From: an uncultured Ruminococcus sp.
Lineage (GTDB): Bacteria > Bacillota > Clostridia > Oscillospirales > Acutalibacteraceae
Direction: 5' to 3'
DNA: 21,424 nt
Assembly: GCA_937892835.1 (NCBI GenBank)
Contig: CALBHM010000472.1
Span: 1 to 21,424 of the forward strand
In this document: one piece after another, positions 1 through 7,663 of the stretch
Layout of the letters: the number at the start of each line of letters is the position of its first letter
How positions within the stretch are numbered: the stretch's first letter is position 1
The notes under the pieces: model-generated
Seen by the model: the letters and a program-made list of their open reading frames with translations, nothing else
Databases searched by the model: none
What the model was told of the DNA's origin: nothing
Made by a program: the position numbers and the translations under genes

Positions 1-499
1 GAAGCCAGAAATCGGGCATCTCGGTCTGCCAGCCGTCAACAAGCTTCTGCTTGAAAATTCCGTATTCGTAAAGAATCGAATAGCCTCTCGCGGGATAGCA
101 CTGTGTTGCAAGTCCGTCGAGATAGCACGCGGCAAGTCTGCCGAGACCGCCGTTGCCGAGACCTGCGTCGGGTTCGCAGTCGTAAAGCTTATCAAGCTTT
201 ATACCGAAATCCTTGAGAGCGGATTCCATCGTTTTGGTAAGATTGAGATTGTAAAGATTGTTCTTGAGCGAACGACCCATGAGGAATTCCATGCAGAGAT
301 AATAGATCTTCTTTGAATCGGATTTCTTCGCTTCGTTATGAAACTCTTTCCTGCCTTGCATCATCATGTCACGCAGAATAAGCGCAACGGCCTTGTAATA
401 AAGGTCATAGGTTGCTTCCTCGGGTGAAACACCGTAAAAATGGGAAAGCTTATTAACAATAAGCTCCTTTGCTTCCTTTTTTGTAAGTTTATAATTCAT
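1..499 (-). CDS. glgP: Glycogen phosphorylase, N-terminal part (runs off window)
   Basis: Glycogen/alpha-glucan phosphorylase releases glucose-1-phosphate from alpha-1,4-glucans in the cytoplasm, using pyridoxal phosphate. The first 166 residues are present. They carry the family hallmarks YYLCMEFLMGRSLKNNL, then DAGLGNGGLGRLAACYLDGLAT, then the YEYGIFKQKLVDGWQ segment. The ATG at 499 (reading leftward) is preceded by a GGAGG Shine-Dalgarno at about 505-510. The C-terminal PLP-lysine region lies outside the window. It is divergent from zapA. The GH13 amylase at 17917 would supply or consume the same type of substrate. Identification is very secure; whether the true substrate is glycogen or maltodextrin cannot be seen from this end. 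Confidence 0.96.
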   Translation of the reverse strand, partial: MNYKLTKKEAKELIVNKLSHFYGVSPEEATYDLYYKAVALILRDMMMQGRKEFHNEAKKSDSKKIYYLCMEFLMGRSLKNNLYNLNLTKTMESALKDFGIKLDKLYDCEPDAGLGNGGLGRLAACYLDGLATQCYPARGYSILYEYGIFKQKLVDGWQTEMPDFWL

Positions 500-531
500 A
501 AAAAGCCTCCTGACTTGTGTTTGCTTATTTT

Positions 532-560
532 ATTTTATACTATTTCTCAGAAAAATACAA
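532..560 (-). promoter_or_regulatory. Predicted sigma-A promoter of glgP with CodY-like box in spacer
   Basis: On the minus strand, TTGTAT (560-555) and TAAAAT (537-532) are separated by 17 bases. The spacer contains an inverted repeat, ATTTTTCTGAGAAAT on the minus strand (556-542), matching 12 of 15 positions of the known CodY box AATTTTCWGAAAATT. The promoter is plausible; the CodY link is only a motif match. Confidence 0.45.
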
Positions 561-752
561 CACCCTATTTGAATTTGCTTATACGAATTTCAAGCTCATA
601 TTTTATGCACTTCAACGAAAAATATTTATCATTTAGATAAAACGGAAAAATAAATATAAATTTTGAACAAAATATAGAGCTTTATTCAATACAATATCGA
701 AAAACAATGAAGCCGATAAAACAAATAATGTCAAAAAAATGCGAAAAAACTC

Positions 753-781
753 TTTATCGAAAATGAATTTTATAGTATAAT
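753..781 (+). promoter_or_regulatory. Predicted sigma-A promoter of the zapA operon
   Basis: A perfect TATAAT at 776-781 lies 17 bases after TTTATC (753-758). An A6 tract followed by CTC (744-752) abuts the -35 as a proximal UP-like element. The predicted start lies about 50 bases before the zapA ATG. Confidence 0.55.
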
Positions 782-839
782 ACCTTCATAATCTTAATAT
801 TTGCGAAGTTATGCGCAATTATTCTGCGGAGGTATAGTT

Positions 840-1199
840 ATGGGAAAAAACAAAGTCAGACTCACGATCGGAGGACTGGACTATTATATCACGACTGATG
901 AGGAAATCGCTTACATGAAAAATCTCGGCGAGGATTTGGATGACGAAATAACAGGCCTTATCCATGATCATCCGAGACTTTCTCAGGTGCAGGCGGCGGT
1001 TCTCAGTGCCCTTGACTATGCCGACAGACTTAAACAGGCGGAAAAATCAAGCGAATTTCTTAAGCCTCAGATTCAGATGTATATGGAGGATGCCGCAAAG
1101 GCAAAGACGGAGGCCGAAATGGCTCGCCGTGAAGCCGAGCGCATGACGAGAGACCTCAGAAGCATTCGCCGCAGTCTCGAAGAAAAGGAAATGTTATGA
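840..1199 (+). CDS. zapA: Cell division protein ZapA
   Basis: A 119-residue ZapA-family protein, which binds FtsZ and stabilises the Z-ring. The N-terminal globular part shows KVRLTIGGLDYYITTDEE and the family-typical HPRLSQVQAAVLSALDYADRL (about residues 40-60). It is followed by a charged coiled coil rich in K, E, A and R to the end, as expected for ZapA dimer/tetramer helices. The ATG at 840 was chosen because GGAGGT (828-833) sits six bases upstream; an upstream in-frame TTG has no such site. The stop overlaps the next gene's start by four bases (ATGA), so the two are translationally coupled. ZapA followed by a U32 gene is a common Clostridia arrangement. Confidence 0.88.
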   Translation: MGKNKVRLTIGGLDYYITTDEEIAYMKNLGEDLDDEITGLIHDHPRLSQVQAAVLSALDYADRLKQAEKSSEFLKPQIQMYMEDAAKAKTEAEMARREAERMTRDLRSIRRSLEEKEML

Positions 1200-3226
1200 T
1201 AAAACCTGAAATTCTTGCGCCTGCCGGTTCGCCACAGGCGCTTATTGCAGCAGTTCGCAGCGGAGCGGACGCCGTTTATCTCGGTGTCAAAAGCCTTAAC
1301 GCAAGGCGTAGTGCGGAAAATTTTGATGATGAACAGCTTAAAGAGGCTGTTGAGTATTGCCACAAGCACAATGTAAAGGTTCATCTAACTCTTAATACGC
1401 TTGTTTCGGACAGCGAGCTTGAAAAAGCTCAGGAAGCGGTTCGGCTTGCGTGCGAATCAGGAGTTGATGCAATAATTGTGCAGGATATCGGACTTGCAGA
1501 GCTTATTCGAAGAATTGCACCCGATATGCCGCTCCACGCTTCAACCCAGATGTCCGTCCAGACCGCCGCAGGTCTCAAAAGACTTAAAAAGCTTGGCTTT
1601 ACCCGTGCCGTTCTTCCTCGTGAATTATCAAAAGAGGAAATCAAAAAGCTTTGCGAAAATTCACCTATTGAGCTTGAATGCTTTATACACGGTGCACTTT
1701 GCATGTGTGTCTCCGGCCAATGTCTATTCAGTGCCGTCCTCGGCTCACGGAGCGGCAACAGGGGAGCTTGTGCTCAGCCGTGCCGTTTGCCTTTCGGAGT
1801 TGAAAACGGAACAGGGCATGACCTAAGCTTAAAAGACCTTTCGCTTATTGATTATATCGCCGAAATGGCTGAAATAGGCGTTTGCTCATTTAAAATTGAG
1901 GGTAGAATGAAGCGTCCGGAATACGTTGCCGCAGCAGTCAAGGCTTGCCGCAATAGCGTTGACGGAGTGAGCGATAATGCGCTCAGAGACGATCTGCGTT
2001 CTGTGTTTTCCCGTTCCGGATTCACAGATGGATATTACAGAAATAAGCTTGGTTATGATATGTTCGGAATTCGACGCAAGGATGATGTTACGGCGGCTTC
2101 CGGCGTTCTCAAAAAGCTTGAAAAGCTCTATGAAAAAGAAAAAGTGGATACTGTTGTTGATTTTGCTTTTACAGCTTTGAAAGATGAACCGATATCGCTT
2201 GCCGCAAGGGCAGGAACGAAAACCGTTTTCGCCGAGGGTGATGTGCCGCAGCTTGCAATGAATAAGGCGACGACTGCCGAGGCTGTTCATAATCAGCTTT
2301 CAAAGGTTGGCGGAACAAGATTTGTGTGTGGCGATATTGATATCGAGCTTGACGACGGACTTTTTATCCCCGTATCCGAGCTTAACAAGCTTCGCCGTGA
2401 GGTTATCGAGAAGCTCGACGAGGACAAGGCTCAGATAAAAAGCTTCACTCCCGAATATATTAAAATACAGCCGCATGTTCCGGGCAAAAAACGACTTATC
2501 TGCCGCTTTGCCGACGTTGAAAATATACCTGAAAATTGGGATTATATAGAGCAGGTCATTGTGCCGCTGGGCGAAGAACGTAAGGTTAAAAAATCGCTCA
2601 GAGTCAGCGTTGAAGTGCCGAGAGGGATTTTCTCAGATGACGAAAGAATTCTCGAGAAGCTGAAAAGCGCAAAGGAATTCGGCATAACCGAGGCTTGGGC
2701 AGGTACGCTTGACGGTATTGTGTTGATTCAAAAGGCGGGTCTGAAGCCGAATGCTTTTATTGGTTCAAATGTGTTTAATTCACTTTCCGTTAAAACGCTT
2801 GAAAATATGGGTGTGAACAGAATTTTGCTTTCACCGGAGCTGACATTGGCACAGGCTCAAGCAATCGGCGGAGATGCGCCGAGGGGCGTTTTTGCCTATG
2901 GCAGGCTGCCGTTGATGCTGACGAGGAATTGCCCGCAGAAGAACGGCAAATCATGTGCCGAATGCAGACGCACGGGTAAGCTGATCGACCGCAGGGGAAT
3001 TGATTTTCCGATTGACTGCCGTTCGGGATGCAGCGAAATCCTCAACAGCGTTCCCGTCTATATGGCGGACAGACTCAGCGAGATAAGAAACATGGATTTC
3101 ATGCTTCTCTATTTCACGGATGAGAGCAAAGAAAAAACGTCGCTCGTGATTCAGGATTATATCAAAGGTTCAAAGAAACCGCATGGCGAATTCACAAGAG
3201 GACTCCTTTACAGGGGCGTGGAATAA
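1196..3226 (+). CDS. U32 family protein (peptidase/RNA hydroxylase type, long form)
   Basis: A 676-residue protein of family U32. The N-terminal TIM-barrel starts KPEILAPAGSPQALIAAVRSGADAVYLG. The U32 signature lies near residues 161-197 (ECFIHGALCMCVSGQC ... NRGACAQPCR), with a cysteine set at 162, 169, 171, 176, 192 and 196. The C-terminal part (about 400-676) matches the long U32 form and ends with a second Cys-rich patch (RNCPQKNGKSCAECRR). Family knowledge: U32 members were first called collagenases, but E. coli RlhA and TrhP are needed for hydroxylation of 23S rRNA and of tRNA U34, and conserved cysteines are needed there. Length and layout resemble RlhA more than TrhP. The exact RNA target is inference, so no symbol is given. 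Confidence 0.88.
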   Translation: MIKPEILAPAGSPQALIAAVRSGADAVYLGVKSLNARRSAENFDDEQLKEAVEYCHKHNVKVHLTLNTLVSDSELEKAQEAVRLACESGVDAIIVQDIGLAELIRRIAPDMPLHASTQMSVQTAAGLKRLKKLGFTRAVLPRELSKEEIKKLCENSPIELECFIHGALCMCVSGQCLFSAVLGSRSGNRGACAQPCRLPFGVENGTGHDLSLKDLSLIDYIAEMAEIGVCSFKIEGRMKRPEYVAAAVKACRNSVDGVSDNALRDDLRSVFSRSGFTDGYYRNKLGYDMFGIRRKDDVTAASGVLKKLEKLYEKEKVDTVVDFAFTALKDEPISLAARAGTKTVFAEGDVPQLAMNKATTAEAVHNQLSKVGGTRFVCGDIDIELDDGLFIPVSELNKLRREVIEKLDEDKAQIKSFTPEYIKIQPHVPGKKRLICRFADVENIPENWDYIEQVIVPLGEERKVKKSLRVSVEVPRGIFSDDERILEKLKSAKEFGITEAWAGTLDGIVLIQKAGLKPNAFIGSNVFNSLSVKTLENMGVNRILLSPELTLAQAQAIGGDAPRGVFAYGRLPLMLTRNCPQKNGKSCAECRRTGKLIDRRGIDFPIDCRSGCSEILNSVPVYMADRLSEIRNMDFMLLYFTDESKEKTSLVIQDYIKGSKKPHGEFTRGLLYRGVE

Positions 3227-3242
3227 TATAGGAGATGTTTTT

Positions 3243-3911
3243 ATGAAATTATCCGAAAAAATAATTTTAAAAATTAAGCAAATCGCATATTTTATCGCCT
3301 ATGGTCCAAAAGCGACAAATGACAAATATGTTGCTCATCTTCGTGATATAGGAATTCTGATAGGCGAAAAAACGCATTTTTATGACCCGAAAAGCTGTTG
3401 GGTGGACGAAACACGTCCGTGGCTGATTGAAATCGGCGAGAATGTTCAGATTCCTGCCAATGTTACGATTTTGACGCATGGATACGATATCTCGGTTATC
3501 CATGACAAATATAAATACGCTTGCGGCTCTTCGGGAAAGGTGAAAATCGGAAACAATGTTTTTATCGGAACGGGAACCATAATTTTAAAGGGCGTAACGA
3601 TCGGCAATAACGTTGTTATAGCGGCAGGAAGCGTTGTTAATAAAGATATCCCGGACGATTGTGTCGCCGCCGGTAATCCGGCCAAGCCGATAATGCCGAT
3701 AGAGAAATATTTCGAAAAGAGAAAGAACGCCCAGCTCAGTGAGGCTAAGGAGCTTGCTCTTGCTTATTACGAAAGAACCGGCAAGAAGCCCGACAGGTTT
3801 GTAATGAGAGAGCATATCTTTCTTTTCAGCAAGGACGGATGCCGTGAAAATAATGATGAACCGATGTTTAAAGATATTGATGAGTTCTGCAAGTATTGCG
3901 GTATTGAATAA
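3243..3911 (+). CDS. Hexapeptide-repeat acyltransferase (left-handed beta-helix)
   Basis: A 222-residue acyltransferase of the LbetaH class. Hexapeptide repeats run from about residue 62 to 147 (IGENVQIPANVTI ... VKIGNNVFIGTGTIILKGVTIGNNVVIAAGSVV), followed by the usual VAAGNPAKPI cap. His79 in ILTHGYD is at the place of the catalytic histidine in WbbJ/galactoside acetyltransferase relatives. The ATG at 3243 has GGAGAT six bases ahead; an upstream in-frame start would overlap the U32 gene and has no ribosome-binding site. It starts 16 bases after the U32 stop, so it is co-transcribed. The 75-residue C-terminal tail is specific and I cannot assign it. Acceptor unknown; a sugar or polysaccharide O-acetyl group is likely. 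Confidence 0.82.
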   Translation: MKLSEKIILKIKQIAYFIAYGPKATNDKYVAHLRDIGILIGEKTHFYDPKSCWVDETRPWLIEIGENVQIPANVTILTHGYDISVIHDKYKYACGSSGKVKIGNNVFIGTGTIILKGVTIGNNVVIAAGSVVNKDIPDDCVAAGNPAKPIMPIEKYFEKRKNAQLSEAKELALAYYERTGKKPDRFVMREHIFLFSKDGCRENNDEPMFKDIDEFCKYCGIE

Positions 3912-3931
3912 TAATTAAATAGCTATATGAA

Positions 3932-3965
3932 AACGCACCCCGAAGTTTCTACTTCGGGGTGCGTT
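3932..3965. terminator. Strong bidirectional intrinsic terminator
   Basis: A perfect 15-bp stem AACGCACCCCGAAGT with a TTCT loop. It is followed by a T-run on the plus strand and preceded by A4, which gives a T-run on the minus strand. It ends the zapA-U32-acyltransferase operon from the left and the lipoprotein unit from the right. Confidence 0.95.
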
Positions 3966-3983
3966 TTTTGCTTTATGGAAATT

Positions 3984-4240
3984 TTAATACACGTCCATTG
4001 CACTGTTCTTCTCGCCGCAATGTGGACAAATCGTCTCACGGTTCTTCTTGTCATGGCGCATAACGGCAATGATTATGAAATAGATTATGCCAAAGCCGAA
4101 CCATATAGTCGCAAGACCGATGACCCAATCCATCGTTCTGAACATTTTTCTTTTTCGGAACTCGCCGACATAGCCGCATTTACAGCATTTCAGAACCTCG
4201 TGGTACTGCTTGTTTAGCTCATTGGCGGGTTAGTTGGCAT
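3984..4240 (-). pseudogene. Zinc-ribbon single-TM protein, frameshifted at its N-terminus
   Basis: The minus-strand frame 4229-3984 (81 codons to the TAA) encodes a coherent small protein. It has a first CxxC ribbon half (CCKCGYVGEF), a hydrophobic segment (WVIGLATIWFGFGIIYFIIIAVM) and a second CPHCGEK half near the C-terminus, so the two knuckles flank a membrane helix. No ATG, GTG or TTG precedes the first knuckle in this frame. An ATG at 4240, one base after the lipoprotein stop, opens a different frame (MPTNPPMS then stop) that is off by one base. A single indel between about 4222 and 4230 would join it to the ribbon. The shortest intact version would start at the ATG at 4145 and lose the first knuckle. 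It is probably a decayed gene, or a sequencing error. Confidence 0.6.
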
Positions 4241-4241
4241 T

Positions 4242-5708
4242 TTATGATATAACGACGTTGCCTTTTTCATCTATACCGACATATTGATCCGATGAATTTT
4301 TTGCCCATGCGATTCCATCGTTGAATGTACCAATATAACTATACTTACCGATATCTGTTATCACGTTACCTGAATAGTCTAAAACTGAATAGTTATCATC
4401 TTTTAACAATGTTATCTTCCCGTCGCCGGCATATGCGTTTGTGCCCGAAATGGGTTCAAATAACATGTTGCCGTTTTCATCTAAAACTGTGTAATAATAT
4501 TTTTCATCTTCACCTTTAATACTTACCAACAGATTATTGTCCGCCGAACCAACATCGGAAATATAGTATTTTGAAAAGGCAAACGTTTTACCTGTTTTCG
4601 GATTATTAAATGTCACTGTTTTTTGGCCACTTTTTTCAGCAGCAAATAAACCATTTATAAGAAACCCATTTACAATATAATCAAACTCTGGTGCTTTTTC
4701 TATTTTACCGTCAGAGCGAATTGCAACATATTTGTACTCATCATCGCTGAATTCACTATATCTGTATTCTTTTTCGCTTCCCTCTGCTTTAATTCCGTGA
4801 TTGTCTAAAATGTACAAATTGTCTCCGGCACCTTTCGCCGCATATTCATTATTACTGTTCTCAAAAAACTTATCGCAGCTTGACATATAAATACTTGAAT
4901 GATTAAAAAAACTCGACTCTCCCAAAAGAAATGATTTTGCTCCGATATATTTTGCTGACAAATATTGTGAATACATAAATGGACATTCTCTTAATTTGTT
5001 TACGAACTTACCTTTTTCGTTAATTGTTCCGTATAAATCTCTCGAACTGTCAATACTGCCTTCATATTTATGGACAAAGAACAAATTATCTCCCGACGCC
5101 AAAATATCATCGAATTCCCCGTCCGCAGAAGATGCAACGATTTGTCCGTTTTTGTCTATTATTTTATATACATATTTGTCTTCATCAATCTTTTCCTGCA
5201 CAAAACAAGCGTCATTACTCATGTCATAATATTTATAGCATGATGCAGAGGTGTATATTGCTTTTCCTTTTGTGTTTATAAGAGAATAACTTCCTCCGGA
5301 GTTTTCTACCCAAGCATAACCGTTTTTAAAATCGGCAACTCTTGTTAAATTCAGCTTACTTGTTTGTTCACCTTTGTTCTCATCATTTGAAGGATACGAA
5401 TCCTTATAGAAATCATAGCCGTGATATTTGATTTTTTCGCCTAGATCATCTTTTACCAATTCAATGCTTGTTGTTTGACCGTAAAAATCCCTGAACTCGA
5501 TTGTCTTTTTGTCGTCAAGGATCTTCCATGTTCCGGTTCCGTATTCGCCCTCATAGTTGTAGCTGCCGTCCTGCTGAACATTCAGAGTCTCGCCCTTCTC
5601 GTTGTACCATATTCCTGTGATTTTGCTGCTGTTGCTGCAAGCGGAAAGCGTCATCATGAGCAGAGTGAAAATCAATACTACCCCTAAAAATTTTTTGGCT
5701 TTTTTCAT
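4242..5708 (-). CDS. Lipoprotein with WG-type repeats
   Basis: A 488-residue secreted lipoprotein. It has a lipobox LSAC (lipidated Cys near residue 24) after a Lys-rich n-region and hydrophobic core. A first domain (about 30-105, GIWYNEKGETLNVQQDGSYNYEGEYGTGTWKI) resembles the small beta-barrel 'how much does it deviate from baseline' domains of Clostridia lipoproteins. The rest holds degenerate WG repeats (ADFKNGYAWVENSGGSYSLINTKGKAIYT; GTFNDGIAWAKNSSDQYVGIDEKGNVVIS). The start has AGGAGG upstream (about 5715-5721). No enzyme motif is seen, and such repeats are usually taken as binding or propeller-like. Codon use is more AT-rich than in the neighbouring genes, suggesting a different history. 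Function unknown. Confidence 0.8.
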   Translation of the reverse strand: MKKAKKFLGVVLIFTLLMMTLSACSNSSKITGIWYNEKGETLNVQQDGSYNYEGEYGTGTWKILDDKKTIEFRDFYGQTTSIELVKDDLGEKIKYHGYDFYKDSYPSNDENKGEQTSKLNLTRVADFKNGYAWVENSGGSYSLINTKGKAIYTSASCYKYYDMSNDACFVQEKIDEDKYVYKIIDKNGQIVASSADGEFDDILASGDNLFFVHKYEGSIDSSRDLYGTINEKGKFVNKLRECPFMYSQYLSAKYIGAKSFLLGESSFFNHSSIYMSSCDKFFENSNNEYAAKGAGDNLYILDNHGIKAEGSEKEYRYSEFSDDEYKYVAIRSDGKIEKAPEFDYIVNGFLINGLFAAEKSGQKTVTFNNPKTGKTFAFSKYYISDVGSADNNLLVSIKGEDEKYYYTVLDENGNMLFEPISGTNAYAGDGKITLLKDDNYSVLDYSGNVITDIGKYSYIGTFNDGIAWAKNSSDQYVGIDEKGNVVIS

Positions 5709-5755
5709 TTAATGCTCCTCCTTTTTTTAGACACCATTATTTCAATGATGATAAT

Positions 5756-5784
5756 ATCTTATCACTATAGCGATGATATGTCAA
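5756..5784 (-). promoter_or_regulatory. Promoter of the lipoprotein gene with embedded operator
   Basis: On the minus strand, TTGACA (5784-5779) and TAAGAT (5761-5756) have a 17-base spacer. A near-perfect palindrome ATCACTATAGCGAT (5761-5774, plus strand; one mismatched pair) fills most of that spacer and extends as TTATC...GATGATA. A related half-site, CACTATAA, recurs at 5785-5792. The placement fits repression by the divergent XRE protein. Confidence 0.6.
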
Positions 5785-5842
5785 CACTATAACTGTAATT
5801 ATTTTTCGCAATAACGATTATTATAATATAAGAGGTGATTAA

Positions 5843-6142
5843 ATGGATGTCGGAAAAAGAATAGTTGAATTAAGGGAAAGAAAGAATATGAGTACCAATA
5901 AGCTTGCCAATCTCGCAGGCATTTCACAAAGCTATCTGCGTGACCTTGAAATGAACAAAAAGAACCCTACCATTGAAATGATTTCGTACATTTGCTTTGC
6001 CCTTGATATTTCCGTACAGGATTTCTTTTCCGAGCAGGGGAACAAGGTCAATCCATATCTTTTATCCGCAATCCAGCTCCTTGACGACGAGGAACAGATC
6101 AAGCTGTCGGAATTCATCTGCGCTGTGAAAAAAACTAGCTGA
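5843..6142 (+). CDS. XRE-family helix-turn-helix regulator
   Basis: A 99-residue DNA-binding protein. The XRE/Cro-type HTH occupies about residues 5-60: GKRIVELRERKNMSTNKLANLAGISQSYLRDLEMNKKNPTIEMISYICFALDISVQDFF. A short helical tail (residues 70-97, ISAIQ/LLDDEEQIKLSEFICAVK-like) probably serves dimerisation. The ATG at 5843 has AGAGGTGA at 5831-5838. It is transcribed away from the WG lipoprotein and shares with it a 134-base region holding a palindrome, so it is probably the local repressor and may control itself. Its signal is unknown. Confidence 0.87.
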   Translation: MDVGKRIVELRERKNMSTNKLANLAGISQSYLRDLEMNKKNPTIEMISYICFALDISVQDFFSEQGNKVNPYLLSAIQLLDDEEQIKLSEFICAVKKTS

Positions 6143-6161
6143 GCTTTTGGACAATAAAAAA

Positions 6162-6180
6162 TCACCGTTAATTACGGTGA
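6162..6180. other. Small inverted repeat before terminator
   Basis: TCACCGT and ACGGTGA are separated by five bases. It lacks a following T-run, so it is an accessory hairpin in the 3' region of the XRE gene rather than a terminator. Confidence 0.5.
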
Positions 6181-6192
6181 CAACATAAAAAT

Positions 6193-6220
6193 AAGAGGTC
6201 GCAAAAACGACCTCTTTTAT
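6193..6220. terminator. Bidirectional intrinsic terminator
   Basis: A nine-bp stem AAGAGGTCG/CGACCTCTT with a CAAAAA loop. TTTTATT follows on the plus strand, and a T-rich run appears on the minus strand. It separates the convergent XRE regulator and AI-2E family gene. Confidence 0.85.
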
Positions 6221-6262
6221 TGTTTAGGCGTGTGCCGCAATTTGTGCGCTATCGTCCTAATT

Positions 6263-7495
6263 TTATTTCTTCTTGCTTTTCAAAAATGAAAGCTTCGGGA
6301 GCTTGATTTTTGGCTCTGAGGAAATTTCGTCGTCAAAAGCATCATTCTTTTTCCAGATGTGTACAATGCCCTCGTCGTTGAGCAATTTGATGATTATTAT
6401 GAGTATCGGCACAAGGAAAATACCGATAACGCCGAACAGCTGGGAGCCGATGTACATACCCATGAGGGTTACGAAAGGCGGCAGGTCAACCGTTCCGCCG
6501 ACAATCTTCGGTTCGATAATCTGTCTGACAACGTAGATTATTGCATAAACTACAAACAAGCCGATCGCAAGTCCGACCTTACCGGTAATCAGACTGTAGA
6601 GTGCCCAAGGAACCATGAATGTGCCGGTTCCGATAACGGGAAGAATGTCAAGCACGGCGATTATCAGCGAAAGAGCAATGATGTTGCCGTCTTTGTATAT
6701 GCCTATAAGAGTGAGGAAATTCAATCCGATGAAAAGCTCAAGTCCTGTTATGCAAATGATAAGCACATAGGATTTGATTAGCTTGCCGAGTGATTTAAGT
6801 ACGATTCGTTTGGTTGCCGAAAGCTTGCTTTCGTTTTCTTCGGATATCTGACTCTTTATGAATTTAACAAGTCTGTCATAATCGACAGCCATGAAGCACG
6901 ACGAAACTATTGCTATCATGACGGCGACGAAAACGGACGGGATCTGCTTGGCGGTGCTCCAAATTCCGCTGAGCGGAGTTGAAAGGCTCGCAAGAGAGAA
7001 CTTTTCACCGTTTGATGCCTTATCCATGATGAAGCTTGCAATTTCAGTTGCACTCTTTTCTTTCAATGCGTCAAAGAAAGGAACCATGGATTTCGCAGCC
7101 CGTGCCTCAAGTCCGTCGGGTAAGAATCTGATAGTGTTGAGCGACCAGTTCTTAATATTCTCAATCAACGTCGGAATATCTGTCAATTTTGATTGAATGA
7201 AGGCTATGAGGCTTTTTATTCCGTCAACAAGTTTGACACCGATTAGTGAAATCAGAGCGGCAATTACCAAATATAACAGTAGAACAATGATCGTTGCGGT
7301 TATGCCTTTTTTGATTTTTGTTTTTCGTGTTATAAAATTTGTCGGTCTTTGCACAATTATCGCAATGAAAAATGCAAACAGAAACGGCGCAAACATTGAA
7401 AAACAATATTTTAAAAACAAGTATGCCAAACCCAATACAATAGCGTAATAAACAATGTTGATTATTTTTTTACGTCTGAACTCGGCTTTATCCAT
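6263..7495 (-). CDS. AI-2E family membrane protein (YtvI/TqsA-like permease)
   Basis: A 410-residue polytopic membrane protein of the AI-2E transporter family. There are hydrophobic helices near residues 15-55 and 62-90. A soluble amphipathic middle follows (about 95-190, KSLIAFIQSKLTDIPTLIENIKNW). A C-terminal bundle bears the family landmarks LDILPVIGTGTFMVPWALYSLI, VRQIIEPKIVGGTVDLPPFVTLMGMYIGSQLFGVIGIFLVPIL. A charged tail closes the protein. The ATG at 7495 has GGAGGG upstream. Family members include E. coli TqsA (AI-2 export), B. subtilis YtvI (sporulation-associated) and Na+/H+ antiporter-like proteins, so the substrate cannot be told from sequence. It is monocistronic, with its own promoter and terminator. 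Confidence 0.88.
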   Translation of the reverse strand: MDKAEFRRKKIINIVYYAIVLGLAYLFLKYCFSMFAPFLFAFFIAIIVQRPTNFITRKTKIKKGITATIIVLLLYLVIAALISLIGVKLVDGIKSLIAFIQSKLTDIPTLIENIKNWSLNTIRFLPDGLEARAAKSMVPFFDALKEKSATEIASFIMDKASNGEKFSLASLSTPLSGIWSTAKQIPSVFVAVMIAIVSSCFMAVDYDRLVKFIKSQISEENESKLSATKRIVLKSLGKLIKSYVLIICITGLELFIGLNFLTLIGIYKDGNIIALSLIIAVLDILPVIGTGTFMVPWALYSLITGKVGLAIGLFVVYAIIYVVRQIIEPKIVGGTVDLPPFVTLMGMYIGSQLFGVIGIFLVPILIIIIKLLNDEGIVHIWKKNDAFDDEISSEPKIKLPKLSFLKSKKK

Positions 7496-7536
7496 AGTTG
7501 TTCTCCCTCCTTAACAAAATGCTTTGTACTGAATAT

Positions 7537-7564
7537 ATTATACCATAAAAGAGGATAATGCAAA
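7537..7564 (-). promoter_or_regulatory. Predicted promoter of the AI-2E family gene
   Basis: Minus strand: TTTGCA (7564-7559), a 16-base spacer, then a perfect TATAAT (7542-7537) preceded by TGG, an extended -10. An imperfect ACAAA-N4-TTTGT repeat (7514-7527) follows in the leader. Confidence 0.6.
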
Positions 7565-7592
7565 TAAAAAATGAAAAAATTAAAAAAAACTC

Positions 7593-7621
7593 TTTATTAT
7601 TTGATACTTTTGTGATAAACT
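7593..7621 (+). promoter_or_regulatory. Predicted promoter of hom-lysC
   Basis: TTTATT (7593-7598), a 17-base spacer and TAAACT (7616-7621). The hexamers are weak alone, but the same A6-CTC block that precedes the zapA -35 precedes this one at identical spacing. The leader would be about 36 bases, too short for a lysine or SAM riboswitch. Confidence 0.4.
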
Positions 7622-7663
7622 AAATTGATTATTTCGTTTAAACGTATCAGGGAGTTGAAAACA

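Larger units (their letters stand above)
500..839. other. AT-rich divergent intergenic region glgP/zapA
   Basis: A gene-free 340-base stretch between two divergent start codons. It holds the predicted glgP promoter (532-560, minus) and zapA promoter (753-781, plus). Between them, about 561-740, is A/T-rich sequence in which I see no coding signal, no strong hairpin and no RNA motif. Confidence 0.6.

Noticed and set aside
440..640. Plus-strand open frame in the glgP/zapA gap
   Set aside because: It starts antisense to glgP, has no ribosome-binding site and consists of low-complexity A/T-rich codons.
801..839. Upstream TTG extension of zapA
   Set aside because: No ribosome-binding site before it, and the extension covers the real Shine-Dalgarno GGAGGT at 828-833; ZapA homology begins after the ATG at 840.
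3927..4217. Plus-strand open frame after the acyltransferase
   Set aside because: It runs through the strong terminator 3932-3965 and is antisense to the coherent zinc-ribbon frame on the minus strand.
5822..5827. Perfect TATAAT as the promoter of the XRE gene
   Set aside because: A start about seven bases downstream would fall inside the Shine-Dalgarno AGAGGTGA, and no -35 is found at 16-18 bases; another start upstream is more likely but could not be fixed.
7496..7663. Possible lysine or other riboswitch before hom-lysC
   Set aside because: The space from the predicted start to the ATG is only about 36 bases and the 167-base intergenic region shows no conserved riboswitch core.
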